Shown in pieces: positions 10,095-18,592 of a stretch of DNA of 64,000 nt (positions are counted from its first letter, which is position 1; each line of letters begins with the position of its first letter). Position numbers and translations under genes: made by a program. Origin of the DNA: Ruegeria sp. HKCCD8929 (GTDB taxonomy: Bacteria > Pseudomonadota > Alphaproteobacteria > Rhodobacterales > Rhodobacteraceae). The DNA lies in assembly GCF_013031405.1 (NCBI RefSeq), contig NZ_WPZY01000007.1, positions 62,001-126,000 on the forward strand, given 5' to 3'. The notes under the pieces were generated by a model. The model had not been told where the DNA came from and made no database searches. It worked only from the letters and a program-made list of their open reading frames with translations.

Positions 10095-11341
10095 CACAAG
10101 GCACGGCCAATCTGGCGGTGCTGGTCAAGGGATGGCCACGCCTGTCCGAGACGTTCATCGCGCAAGAGCTTATGGCGCTGGAAGAGGCCGGGCACCGCTT
10201 CGACATCTGGTCCCTGCGCCACCCCACCGACACCAAACGCCACCCCCTGCATGACCGGCTGCACGCGCAGGTGCATTACCTGCCGGAATATCTCTATCAG
10301 GAGCCACAGCGCATCTGGCACGCCCGCGCCATCGCCCAGCGGCTGCCTGGCTATGCCGAAGCCTACACCGTCTGGCGCGCCGATCTGGCCCGCGACCGCA
10401 CCCATAACCGCATCCGCCGCTTCGGGCAGGCCTGCGTGCTGGCCGCCGAACTCCCCGAAGGGGCCGAGGGGCTCTACGCCCATTTCATGCACACCCCATC
10501 CTCGGTCGCCCGCTACGCCGCGATCATGCGCGACCTGCCATGGAGCTTTTCGGCCCATGCCAAGGACATCTGGACCTCGCCGGAGTGGGAAAAACGCGAG
10601 AAGCTGCAAGCCGAAACCCACGGCGCCACCTTCGGCGCCACCTGCACCGCCTTTGGCGCGCAGCACCTCCGCGAACTGGCCGACGACCCGGACCGGATCG
10701 ACCTTATCTATCACGGCCTTGACCTGTCCCGCTTTCCCGCTCCGCCTGAGCGGGCGCAACGGGCGGCAGACGATCCGCTGCACATGCTCTCGGTCGGACG
10801 TCTAGTCGAAAAGAAGGGCTTCGACCGGCTGATCGCTGCCTTCGCGCTGCTGCCGCCGGAGCTCGACTGGCACTGGACCCATATCGGCGGCGGCGGCTCG
10901 CGCGACCGGTTGCAGGCACAGGCCGAGGCCGCCGGAATCGCCCATCGCATCACCTGGCGCGGAGCCTGCGATCAGCCGGAGGTGGTCGAGGCGATGCGAC
11001 AATCGGACCTGTTCGTGCTGCCCAGCCGAGTGGCGGCGGATGGCGACCGGGACGGGCTGCCGAACGTGCTGATGGAAGCGGCCTCACAGCTCCTGCCGAT
11101 CCTCTCCACGCCGGTCTCGGCCATCCCCGAATTCATCGAAAACGGCACCCACGGCACCCTGTCCGAGGACGCGCCGGAAGCGCTGGCACAAGCCATCCGA
11201 GATATCGCAAGCGCCCCCGACGCCATCGCCAAAATGGCACAGGCCGCACGGAACCGATTAGTGTCGGATTTCGGCATGGCCCCGGGCATCGCGCAACTGT
11301 CCCAACGGCTCCACGCGCTCTGCGCGGACGGATCGTCATGA
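10091..11341 (+). CDS. Glycosyltransferase family 4
   Basis: 416 residues from the ATG at 10091, chosen because it overlaps the preceding stop (ATGA) and the protein then begins VLVKGWPRLSETFIAQEL, the usual start of this GT4 subgroup. The GT4 C-domain shows MLSVGRLVEKKGFDRLIAAF (about 232-251) and a variant of the EX7E region, DLFVLPSRVAADGDRDGLPN then VLMEAASQLLPILST. The acidic DGDRDGLPNVLMEA stretch is typical of bacterial polysaccharide GT4 enzymes. It is coupled by ATGA to 11338. Confidence 0.85.
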   Translation: MTQGTANLAVLVKGWPRLSETFIAQELMALEEAGHRFDIWSLRHPTDTKRHPLHDRLHAQVHYLPEYLYQEPQRIWHARAIAQRLPGYAEAYTVWRADLARDRTHNRIRRFGQACVLAAELPEGAEGLYAHFMHTPSSVARYAAIMRDLPWSFSAHAKDIWTSPEWEKREKLQAETHGATFGATCTAFGAQHLRELADDPDRIDLIYHGLDLSRFPAPPERAQRAADDPLHMLSVGRLVEKKGFDRLIAAFALLPPELDWHWTHIGGGGSRDRLQAQAEAAGIAHRITWRGACDQPEVVEAMRQSDLFVLPSRVAADGDRDGLPNVLMEAASQLLPILSTPVSAIPEFIENGTHGTLSEDAPEALAQAIRDIASAPDAIAKMAQAARNRLVSDFGMAPGIAQLSQRLHALCADGSS

Positions 11342-12414
11342 CCCGCGTCGCCTTTTACGCGCCGATGAAATCCCCGCACAGCCCGGTGCCCTCGGGCGAC
11401 CGCGAAATGGCCCGCAACCTGATGACCGCCATCGGTGCCGACGGCGAGCAGGTCGATCTGGTCTCGGAGCTCAGGATTTACGACAAGACCGGGGATCCCG
11501 ATCTACAGGCCCGCCTGCGCGCCGCCGCCGAGGCCGAGGCTCAACGGCTCATCGAAACCCTGCCCGCCGATACGGGGCTCTGGGTGACCTATCACAACTA
11601 CTACAAAGCCCCCGACCTGCTGGGCCCGCAGGTCTGCCGCGCACGAAAAATTCCCTATGTTCAACTGGAAAGCACCCGCGCCACCAGCCGCCTGACCGGG
11701 CCTTGGGCCGGATTTGCCGAGGCCGCACATCAGGCCTGCGACGCGGCGCAGGTGATCTTCTACTTCACCGCCAACGACCTGATCACGCTCAAGCGGGAAC
11801 GGTTCGGATCGCAGGCATTGGTGCACATGCCGCCCTTCCTGCCCGCCTCCACCCTGCCCCCGGCCTCGAACTGCGCAGGCCCCATGCTGACAGCCGGGAT
11901 GATGCGGGCGGGAGACAAGTTGCAGTCCTACCGGATCATCGCCGAAGCGCTGGCCGCTCTCGATTGCGACTGGACACTGGAGATCGTCGGGGACGGCCCG
12001 GCCCGCGATCAGGTCGAGACGCTGATGGCCCCCTATGGCTACAAGATCCGGTTCCTCGGCCAGTTGGGCCGTGACGCATTGCAGGCGGCCTATCAACGCG
12101 CCTCTCTGTTTCTCTGGCCGGGCGTGAACGAAGCCTTCGGCATGGTCTATCTGGAAGCTCAGGCCACAGGCCTGCCGGTGATCGCACAGGATCGCCCCGG
12201 CGTGCGCGACGTGCTGCTGCCCGGAGATTACCCCGCCCCAGAGGATGGCCCCGCCGCGCTGGCCCGCAGCATCGAGACTCTGCGCAGCGATCCAGAGCAG
12301 CGCCGCGCCCAAGGTACTGCAGCGCGCGCGCATATCGAAGCGCATCACCTGATCCCATCGGCCACCCGCACCTTCTGGTCGGCGGTTTCGCCGCTGCTGG
12401 AGGACACCGCATGA
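11338..12414 (+). CDS. Glycosyltransferase family 4
   Basis: 358 residues. The N-domain begins MTRVAFYAPMKSPHSPVPSG, with the PxHPVPSGDR-like acceptor loop. The C-domain has LTAGMMRAGDKLQSYRIIAE and the EX7E motif EAFGMVYLEAQATGLPVIA (about 264-282), with both glutamates visible. A retaining glycosyltransferase acting in the cytoplasm is expected. ATGA overlaps on both sides place it inside the operon. Acceptor unknown. Confidence 0.85.
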   Translation: MTRVAFYAPMKSPHSPVPSGDREMARNLMTAIGADGEQVDLVSELRIYDKTGDPDLQARLRAAAEAEAQRLIETLPADTGLWVTYHNYYKAPDLLGPQVCRARKIPYVQLESTRATSRLTGPWAGFAEAAHQACDAAQVIFYFTANDLITLKRERFGSQALVHMPPFLPASTLPPASNCAGPMLTAGMMRAGDKLQSYRIIAEALAALDCDWTLEIVGDGPARDQVETLMAPYGYKIRFLGQLGRDALQAAYQRASLFLWPGVNEAFGMVYLEAQATGLPVIAQDRPGVRDVLLPGDYPAPEDGPAALARSIETLRSDPEQRRAQGTAARAHIEAHHLIPSATRTFWSAVSPLLEDTA

Positions 12415-12992
12415 GCCACCTCGCCCTCCTGCGCCACGGCCACACTGAATGGAACCGCGCCGGGCGGATACAGGGCCGCAGCGACATCCCGCTGGACAAC
12501 GAGGCCCGCGCCGACCTGGCCGGGTATCGCCTGCCCTCCCCATGGGACGGCGCCGATCTCTGGTCCAGCCCGCTGGCCCGCGCACGCGAAACCGCCGCTC
12601 TGGTGGCGGGCCGAGAGCCGCAACTGGCACCGGAACTGACCGAGATGAACTGGGGCGACTGGGAGGGTCAGCGCGGCGTCGACCTCATCGCCGACCCGCA
12701 GAGCGGCTATCGCCATATCGAGGACTGGAGCTGGGAGTTCCGGCCGCCGAACGGCGAGAGCCCGGCAGAGCTATGGCAGCGCGTGGCGGCATGGCTGAAC
12801 CGAATCGAGCGGGATAGCGTCGCCGTCTGCCATATCGGCATCATGCGGGTCATTCTGGCCAAGGCCTGGGGATGGGATTTCGACGGCCCGGCCCCGTTCA
12901 AGATCAAGCGGAACCGGCTCTACATCGTCGACCCTGACAGGATGCGCCCCGAGCCCGAACCTGTCCGCCTGCTGACAGGAGACGCGCCGTGA
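12411..12992 (+). CDS. Histidine phosphatase family protein (phosphoglycerate-mutase fold)
   Basis: 193 residues. The N-terminal RHG catalytic motif is LALLRHGHTEWNRAGRIQG (residues 4-22). The second histidine is in VAVCHIGIMRVIL (about 139-151), and the general acid is likely Glu in LTEMNWGDWEGQ. Small family members dephosphorylate sugar phosphates or cobalamin precursors. Inside a glycosyltransferase operon, a sugar-phosphate or glycosyl-phosphate substrate is the natural guess. It overlaps the next gene by GTGA. Confidence 0.87.
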   Translation: MSHLALLRHGHTEWNRAGRIQGRSDIPLDNEARADLAGYRLPSPWDGADLWSSPLARARETAALVAGREPQLAPELTEMNWGDWEGQRGVDLIADPQSGYRHIEDWSWEFRPPNGESPAELWQRVAAWLNRIERDSVAVCHIGIMRVILAKAWGWDFDGPAPFKIKRNRLYIVDPDRMRPEPEPVRLLTGDAP

Positions 12993-14131
12993 AAGTCATG
13001 ATCGCCGTCACCCATCTGCTGGGCACCGGCCATCTGAGCCGGGCACTGACGCTGGGCCGCGCGTTCCGGGATGCGGGCCACACGGTGCTGCTGGTCTCGG
13101 GCGGTACGCCCGCACCGCAGCTGAACCATGACGGTCTCGATCTGTTTGGGCTGCCGCCGCTGCGCTCGGACGGCACCGATTTCTCGCGCCTGCTGACCGA
13201 AAGCGGTGAGGCGGCGGACGAAACCCACCTGCAGGCCCGGATCACGGCGCTGCAGACCGCGGTCACACAATTCGCGCCGGATGTTCTGATCACCGAACTC
13301 TATCCCTTTGGCCGCAGGGTTCTGGCCCGCGAATTCCAGGCTCTCTTGCAAGCGGCGCACGCGCTTGCGCCGCGCCCGCTTGTTCTCAGCTCGATCCGCG
13401 ACATCCTGGCTCCGCCCTCGAAGCCATCCCGGGTTGAGCAAACCCAAGCAATGGTCACGGATTTCTATGACGGCGTTCTGGTCCATTCCGACCCGCTTAG
13501 CACAAAACTGGAGACCAGCTGGCCCGTATCCGAGGCTCTGGCACAAAAGCTGCACTACACTGGCTACGTCGCCCCACCTCCCGCCGGGTCGCACCCGTCG
13601 CAGGCCGGAGACGGCGAGGTTCTGGTCAGTGCGGGCGGCGGATCGGTTGGCGCGCCCATCTTCCGCGCGGCCATCGAGGCCGCCCGTAAGATCACCAACA
13701 TGCGCTGGCGCCTGCTGGTGGGCGGTCGGGACGCGAATGCGCGCATTGCCGAACTGCGCGCCCATGTCAGCGATGCGCCGGTCGAGATCGAACCGGCCCG
13801 CCCCGATTTTCGGCAGATGTTGAACCACGCCGCCGCTTCAGTCAGCATGTGCGGCTACAACACCGCGCTGGATCTGTTGCAGAGCGGTGTCCCGACGGTG
13901 CTGATCCCCTTTGACGACGGCAAGGAAGTGGAACAGGGTCTGCGCGCCCGAAGTCTCGCAAGCCTGCCTGCCATTGAGGTGCTTGAGAGCGGTGATTTGA
14001 CGCCGGACGCATTGGCGCACTTAGTCGAACGCGCCATTGCCGCAGGCCCTCGCGCGGGATCGGATCTGAATTTCGACGGCGCGGCACAGTCGGTCACCAT
14101 CGCCGAGAAACTGCTGGAGGCCCGCCGATGA
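12989..14131 (+). CDS. Glycosyltransferase, MurG-like GT-B fold
   Basis: 380 residues with a GTG start at 12989 that overlaps the previous stop. The N-terminal motif AVTHLLGTGHLSRALTLGRA is the GxGHxxR loop. The C-domain has VLVSAGGGSVG (about 211-221), CGYNTALDLLQSGVPTVLIP (about 289-308), and a conserved EQGLRARSL helix. It is paralogous in layout to the first gene of the operon (8880), so two related sugars or successive additions are plausible. ATGA overlap with the deacetylase-like gene. Confidence 0.8.
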   Translation: MKVMIAVTHLLGTGHLSRALTLGRAFRDAGHTVLLVSGGTPAPQLNHDGLDLFGLPPLRSDGTDFSRLLTESGEAADETHLQARITALQTAVTQFAPDVLITELYPFGRRVLAREFQALLQAAHALAPRPLVLSSIRDILAPPSKPSRVEQTQAMVTDFYDGVLVHSDPLSTKLETSWPVSEALAQKLHYTGYVAPPPAGSHPSQAGDGEVLVSAGGGSVGAPIFRAAIEAARKITNMRWRLLVGGRDANARIAELRAHVSDAPVEIEPARPDFRQMLNHAAASVSMCGYNTALDLLQSGVPTVLIPFDDGKEVEQGLRARSLASLPAIEVLESGDLTPDALAHLVERAIAAGPRAGSDLNFDGAAQSVTIAEKLLEARR

Positions 14132-14880
14132 CACCGGACTGGAGCCCACTGGACCGGGAACTTGCGATCTGGGGCGACGAAGGTCTGACCTTGCCCCTGT
14201 GGTGGCGGGATGACGACGCAACCGCTCCGACCTCGAAATTGACCCGGCTGTCCGAACTATCGGAACGGCTGGGCCTGCCGGTGCACCTGGCCGTGGTTCC
14301 CAAACCGGCGGAAGCGGCGCTGGCGGATTACATCACGTCTCGCCCGCATCTGATCGCGGTCGTGCATGGCTGGGCACACAAAAACCACGCGCCTAAGGAA
14401 GAGAAAAAGGCCGAGTTCCGGCTGCACCGCCCGCTGGATCAGGTTCTGGCCGATGCCGAGGCCGGGCTGGCCCGGCTGCGCGGCCTTTTCGGCACTGCGC
14501 TCCGCCCAATGTTCGTGCCGCCCTGGAACCGGATCGCGCCCGAGACAGTCTCCGGCCTGCCCACCCTCGGCTTCCGGGTTCTGTCGACCGCCACGCCGCG
14601 CAAGACCGCGCTGGCCGCGCCGGACATGGAGCAGGTGAACACGCATCTCGATCCGATCGACTGGCGCGGAACCCGGGGGCTGGTGGACCCGAACGTCCTG
14701 ATCGGCCAGATGGTTACCCTGCTGCAGGACCGGCGCGCGGGCCGGACTGACAATGATGAGCCGCTCGGCCTGTTGACCCATCATCTTGTCCATGATCAAG
14801 ACATCTGGACCTTTACCGAGGCGCTGGCCACCCGGCTGATGGCCGGCCCTGTCCGCGTCTGGACCGCGCCCGCAAACTGA
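14128..14880 (+). CDS. Polysaccharide deacetylase-like protein (NodB fold), cytoplasmic
   Basis: 250 residues. Motif 1 is WWRDDDATAPTSKL (about 29-42), carrying the acidic pair, and motif 2 is VVHGWAHKNHAPKE (about 73-86), a variant of HxxxH. FVPPWNRIAPE (about 128-138) corresponds to the RxPxG-type third motif, with PPWNR. No signal peptide, so it may N-deacetylate a nucleotide- or lipid-linked sugar in the cytoplasm rather than secreted polymer. The metal triad looks complete, but the family is uncharacterised. Confidence 0.75.
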   Translation: MTPDWSPLDRELAIWGDEGLTLPLWWRDDDATAPTSKLTRLSELSERLGLPVHLAVVPKPAEAALADYITSRPHLIAVVHGWAHKNHAPKEEKKAEFRLHRPLDQVLADAEAGLARLRGLFGTALRPMFVPPWNRIAPETVSGLPTLGFRVLSTATPRKTALAAPDMEQVNTHLDPIDWRGTRGLVDPNVLIGQMVTLLQDRRAGRTDNDEPLGLLTHHLVHDQDIWTFTEALATRLMAGPVRVWTAPAN

Positions 14881-14898
14881 ACCGCAAAGGATGTTTCG

Positions 14899-15375
14899 AT
14901 GAGCCGACTGGATTCCATGCTGCGCCGCCTGACCGCCCAACGGGACGGGTTGAACTGGGCGGCGGGGCTGATCTCCGGCCTTGAGGGCGACGTGCTGGAC
15001 ATGGGGCTGGGCAACGGGCGCACCTATGACCACCTGCGCGAGGTCCTGCCCGACCGCCGCATCTGGGTGATGGACCGGGTGCTGCAATGCCACCCGTCCT
15101 GCGTGCCGCCCGATGAGGACTTCCTGCAGGGAGAGGCCGAACCGATGCTGGAGAGGCTGGCTGACGGCAACCACCAGATCGCGATGGCGCATTACGATTT
15201 CGGCATGGGGATCAAGGCGGATGACGTGGCCGAGGCGGCCCGGCTCAGCCCGCTGATCGCGCGCGTGATGGTACCCGGTGGCCTGCTGATCTCGGGCCAG
15301 CCGCTGGTGGGGTTCAAGCAGATCGCCGGACCCGACACCATCGCGCCCGACCGCTACCTGTTCTACCGGGCCTGA
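14899..15375 (+). CDS. Class I SAM-dependent methyltransferase
   Basis: 158 residues, a minimal Rossmann methyltransferase. SAM motif I is VLDMGLGNGRTYDHLREVLP (about 34-53), the acidic end of strand 2 is WVMDRVLQ, and the post-core segment is VPGGLLISGQPLVGF. It follows the deacetylase-like gene by 18 bp with an AAAGGA ribosome site. It is last of the operon, so it probably modifies the glycan or a small precursor. A triple-hairpin repeat (15405-15466) lies 30 bp past the stop. Confidence 0.8.
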   Translation: MSRLDSMLRRLTAQRDGLNWAAGLISGLEGDVLDMGLGNGRTYDHLREVLPDRRIWVMDRVLQCHPSCVPPDEDFLQGEAEPMLERLADGNHQIAMAHYDFGMGIKADDVAEAARLSPLIARVMVPGGLLISGQPLVGFKQIAGPDTIAPDRYLFYRA

Positions 15376-15404
15376 CTGCGCGCAGCCTTCGCCGCGCGCG
15401 GTGA

Positions 15405-15466
15405 CAAGGCGTTTGCAAACGCCTTGAAGCGGTTTTCAAACCGCTTAAGCCGCTTGTAAGCGGCTT
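15405..15466. repeat. Triple-hairpin repeat, copy A
   Basis: Three abutting perfect hairpins. They are CAAGGCGTTTG/CAAACGCCTTG (15405-15426), AAGCGGTTT-TC-AAACCGCTT (15427-15446) and AAGCCGCTT-GT-AAGCGGCTT (15447-15466). A second copy at 39685-39746 is identical except for one base in each of the three loops. It sits between convergent genes (methyltransferase and phnM), where it could act as a bidirectional terminator or transcript-end stabiliser. Confidence 0.85.
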
Positions 15467-15481
15467 GGCCTGCCACATGGC

Positions 15482-16624
15482 TCATGAAACGCGCTGCCCC
15501 CGCGACCAGACGGCCCGCAGAGCCGGAACACCCGCCCGCATCCGGAACCGGATCAGATCGGCGCGCGCTCCGATTCGAATCTCCCCCCGATCCTCAAGCC
15601 CCACCGCCTGCGCCGGGGCCTGCGTGACGGTCCTCATCCCGCGTGCCACATCGCCCCAGATCTCGCCCAGCCGCGCCGCCGACAGCAACAGCGCCGAGGG
15701 CACGTAATCCGACGACACGATGTCAAGCAGGTCCACCTCGGCCAGTTCCTGCGCGGCCACATTGCCGGAATGCGACCCGCCCCGGATCAGGTTGGGCGCG
15801 CCCATCATCACCTGAATGCCATGCGCGTGACAGGCCTGCGCCGCCTCGACCGTCGTCGGGAATTCAGCCAACCGAATGCCGTGACCCGCCGACACCTGCA
15901 CCTGATCGCACGTCGTATCGTCGTGGCTCGCCAGCACCGCGCCGAACCGGCGCGCGGCCCTGACCGCCTCGACCTCATGCACCTCGCCATATTCATCGCG
16001 CAGCGCCTTGAGATGGGCGACATGCTGCAGGAACTGATCATCGCTCATCCCGTGCTTGCCCCGCACATAGGCCTCAAGCTTGGCCATGTCGCGGAACTGG
16101 CGCTGGCCCGGTGTATGATCCATCAGCGAGACCAGACCCACGCGATCCTCGGCCCCGAACTCATCCAGTTCCTCGACCAGGGTATCCGAGCAGACCTCGG
16201 CGCGCAGATGCAGGAAATGCGAGATCTTCAGCGCATCCGCGTCCCGCAATTCCAGCAATTCGCTGGCCAGCCGGCGGGCGTATTTGCCATAGCTGCTTTC
16301 CTTGCGGGTCACCGATCCCACCCGCATCGCGTCGAACACGGTGGTGATGCCGGTGCTGGCCAGCTCTGCATCATGGGCGATGATGGCGGCGGCGTGGGGC
16401 CAATCCACACGCGGGCGCGGCATGATATGGCGCTCCAGATTGTCGGTGTGCAGCTCGATCAGGCCCGGGGCAACATAATCCCCGCCGCAATCCACCGCCC
16501 CCGCCGGAACCGCGCTGCCCTGATCCATTTCGGTGATGGCCTCACCCACGATCCGGACACTGCCCGTGACGGTTTCGCCGGGCAGAACAAGCGTGGCATT
16601 GGCAAGGATCAACTCTTCTGTCAT
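15482..16624 (-). CDS. phnM: Alpha-D-ribose 1-methylphosphonate 5-triphosphate diphosphatase PhnM
   Basis: 380 residues. It releases pyrophosphate from ribose-1-methylphosphonate 5-triphosphate, ahead of C-P bond cleavage by PhnJ. The amidohydrolase features include YVAPGLIELHTDNLERH (about 50-66), where the HxDxxE(R)H replacement of HxH is typical of PhnM, and SLMDHTPGQRQF (about 165-176). The C-terminal LEDRGEIRIGARADLIRFR is the usual composite-domain return. It is separated from phnN by an oppositely oriented gene, so it probably has its own promoter or depends on read-through. Confidence 0.95.
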   Translation of the reverse strand: MTEELILANATLVLPGETVTGSVRIVGEAITEMDQGSAVPAGAVDCGGDYVAPGLIELHTDNLERHIMPRPRVDWPHAAAIIAHDAELASTGITTVFDAMRVGSVTRKESSYGKYARRLASELLELRDADALKISHFLHLRAEVCSDTLVEELDEFGAEDRVGLVSLMDHTPGQRQFRDMAKLEAYVRGKHGMSDDQFLQHVAHLKALRDEYGEVHEVEAVRAARRFGAVLASHDDTTCDQVQVSAGHGIRLAEFPTTVEAAQACHAHGIQVMMGAPNLIRGGSHSGNVAAQELAEVDLLDIVSSDYVPSALLLSAARLGEIWGDVARGMRTVTQAPAQAVGLEDRGEIRIGARADLIRFRMRAGVPALRAVWSRGQRVS

Positions 16625-16677
16625 CTGAACTTCACGTGGTTTGAGCTATGGGATGGGCCGCGACACAGGAGGCCGAT

Positions 16678-17361
16678 GTGACATTCACGCGATACGCGAT
16701 CTACTACGCCCCGCCCGCCGACGCGGAGTGGACCCGGTTCGGAACCGCCTGGCTGGGCTGGGACATGGAAACTGGAACCGAGATCGCGCAGCCGCAAGTG
16801 GACGGCCTCGACGTCCCGTCCATCACCGCCACGCCGCGCAAATACGGGCTGCATGGGACATTGAAGCCGCCCTTCCGTCTGGCCGAGGGGCAAAGCTTGC
16901 TCGCGCTTCAGGAAGCCTGCGCGGCGCTCGCTGCCACGCGCGTGCCGGTCACACTTGCGGGGCTGAAAATCGCTCGTCTGGGCCGGTTCCTCGCGGCGCG
17001 CCCACTGGGTGACACCAGCGGGCTGAACGCTCTCGCCGCCGCCAGCGTGCGCGAACTCGACGGCTTTCGCGCGCCCGCCTCCGACACCGAACTCGCCCGC
17101 CGCCGCGCCTCGGGGCTCACCCCGGCGCAGGAGCAGAACCTCTCGCAATGGGGTTACCCTTACGTGATGGATGACTTCCGTTTTCACATCACCCTCACCG
17201 GACGGCTGGACAAGCCCACGCTGGCGCAGGTACAAACGGCGCTGGAGACCCGGATTGCACTGATGCTGCCGCAGCCATTCACCATCACCGATCTGGCGTT
17301 GATGGGCGAGGCCGAAGACGGGCGGTTTCACCTGATCCATCGCTACGCCCTTTCCAGTTGA
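16678..17361 (+). CDS. DUF1045 phosphonate-locus protein, 2H phosphoesterase type
   Basis: 227 residues from the GTG at 16678, preferred over the upstream ATG at 16648 because a perfect AGGAGG lies at 16667-16672, 5 nt before it. Two H-x-T motifs, GLHGTLKPPF (about residue 50) and FHITLTGRL (about 170), are the signature of 2H phosphoesterases, which open or make cyclic phosphates. DUF1045 proteins are known companions of phn genes. It sits between phnN and phnM on the opposite strand and overlaps the phnN 3' end by 19 bp. No phnP (cyclic phosphodiesterase) is present here, so it may fill that step. Confidence 0.8.
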   Translation: MTFTRYAIYYAPPADAEWTRFGTAWLGWDMETGTEIAQPQVDGLDVPSITATPRKYGLHGTLKPPFRLAEGQSLLALQEACAALAATRVPVTLAGLKIARLGRFLAARPLGDTSGLNALAAASVRELDGFRAPASDTELARRRASGLTPAQEQNLSQWGYPYVMDDFRFHITLTGRLDKPTLAQVQTALETRIALMLPQPFTITDLALMGEAEDGRFHLIHRYALSS

Positions 17362-17888
17362 AGCCGGTTCAGGATCGCCTCGACCGTCGCGTCCAACGGG
17401 CCGGAATTGTCGGCCTTGATGACACAGGCCAGCCCTTCGGGCAGAGGTGCGGCCCGGGCCAGACGCCGGGCGCGCCCCGCCGCATCCTCCCGCCCGCGCG
17501 CCGCCAGCCGCTGCGCCAGAACCTCAGGCGCGGCGGTCAGGGATATGACGATCAGTGACCCAAACACATCCTGCGCCAGCAACAGAACCCTGCGCGACAG
17601 GTTGACCACAACCGCTTGCGCCTCCTGACGCCGCATCTCGATCTCAACCGGCACGCCGTAACGCAACCCATGTGCCGACCAGCTCAGTACGAACGCTCCG
17701 GCACCCTCCATCCGGTCGAACTCGGCCTCAGAGACGCGGGCAAAATCCTCGCCCCCTGCGTCTTCGGGCCGGGTGATCACCCGGCGCATCCGGTGGATGC
17801 CCGGCACCCGCGCCACCAGCGCATCAATGACGCTGTCCTTGCCGACACCCGAGGGGCCGACCACCGCGATGACCGGTGCGCGCGTCAT
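17343..17888 (-). CDS. phnN: Ribose 1,5-bisphosphate phosphokinase PhnN
   Basis: 181 residues with the guanylate-kinase-like P-loop VVGPSGVGKDSVIDAL (about 9-24), followed by RVITRPEDAGGEDFARVSEAE, the acceptor region. It makes PRPP from ribose 1,5-bisphosphate, the last step of C-P lyase salvage. It starts in an ATGA overlap with the end of phnL (17885-17888), so it is translationally coupled to it. Confidence 0.94.
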   Translation of the reverse strand: MTRAPVIAVVGPSGVGKDSVIDALVARVPGIHRMRRVITRPEDAGGEDFARVSEAEFDRMEGAGAFVLSWSAHGLRYGVPVEIEMRRQEAQAVVVNLSRRVLLLAQDVFGSLIVISLTAAPEVLAQRLAARGREDAAGRARRLARAAPLPEGLACVIKADNSGPLDATVEAILNRLQLERA

Positions 17889-18568
17889 GCCGCCACTCCC
17901 GGCGCAAAACGGGACACATCCACCTCACGGTCACAGACCCGGGCCCGCGCCTGAACGTCGTGAAAGATCCCAACAATAGCCGCCCCGCGCGCCTTGGCCT
18001 CTTCGATCAGCGACAGCACGGTTTCCCGGTTCTGCGCATCCAGGCTCGCCGTCGGCTCATCCAGCAGCATCGCCGGATAGTCATGTGCAAACCCGCGCGC
18101 GATGTTCACTCGTTGCTGCTCACCCCCGGAAAACGTCGTCGGGCTCAGCGACCACAGCCGCTCGGGAATGTTCAGCCGCACCAGCAACCCGGCGGCCTTG
18201 TCCCGCGCCGCCTGTTTGCCGACCCCGACCGCCAACAGCGGCTCGGCCACCACATCCAGTGTTGGCACCCGAGGCATCACCCGCAGGAACTGACTAACAT
18301 AACCTAGAACCTCCCGCCGCAGCGCCAGAATCTCGCGCGGCTCGGCATACGCCAGATCCAGCCCGCCCACAAACACCCGCCCCGAAGCGGCCAGATAATT
18401 GCCGTAGATCACCCGCATCAGCGTGGATTTCCCCGCGCCCGAGGCCCCGGTCAACGCCACGCACTCCCCCGGGCTTACCGTCAGCGCAGCCCCCTCCATC
18501 ACCGGGATCACGGCACCACCCTGATTGTGCAGGGTAAAGCTCTTGCTCACATCGGTCAGCTCAATCAT
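17885..18568 (-). CDS. phnL: C-P lyase subunit PhnL (ABC-type ATPase)
   Basis: 227 residues. Walker A is [19 protein letters not shown] (about 37-55), the signature is FSGGEQQRVNIARGFA and Walker B is PAMLLDEPTASLD. It is required with PhnG-PhnI for triphosphate-linked phosphonate ribosylation, and forms a dual ABC module with PhnK on the core complex. Order phnJ-K-L-N matches E. coli apart from phnM, which is displaced. Confidence 0.95.
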   Translation of the reverse strand: MIELTDVSKSFTLHNQGGAVIPVMEGAALTVSPGECVALTGASGAGKSTLMRVIYGNYLAASGRVFVGGLDLAYAEPREILALRREVLGYVSQFLRVMPRVPTLDVVAEPLLAVGVGKQAARDKAAGLLVRLNIPERLWSLSPTTFSGGEQQRVNIARGFAHDYPAMLLDEPTASLDAQNRETVLSLIEEAKARGAAIVGIFHDVQARARVCDREVDVSRFAPGVAA

Positions 18569-18592
18569 CGCATTTCATCTTTTCACAAATAC

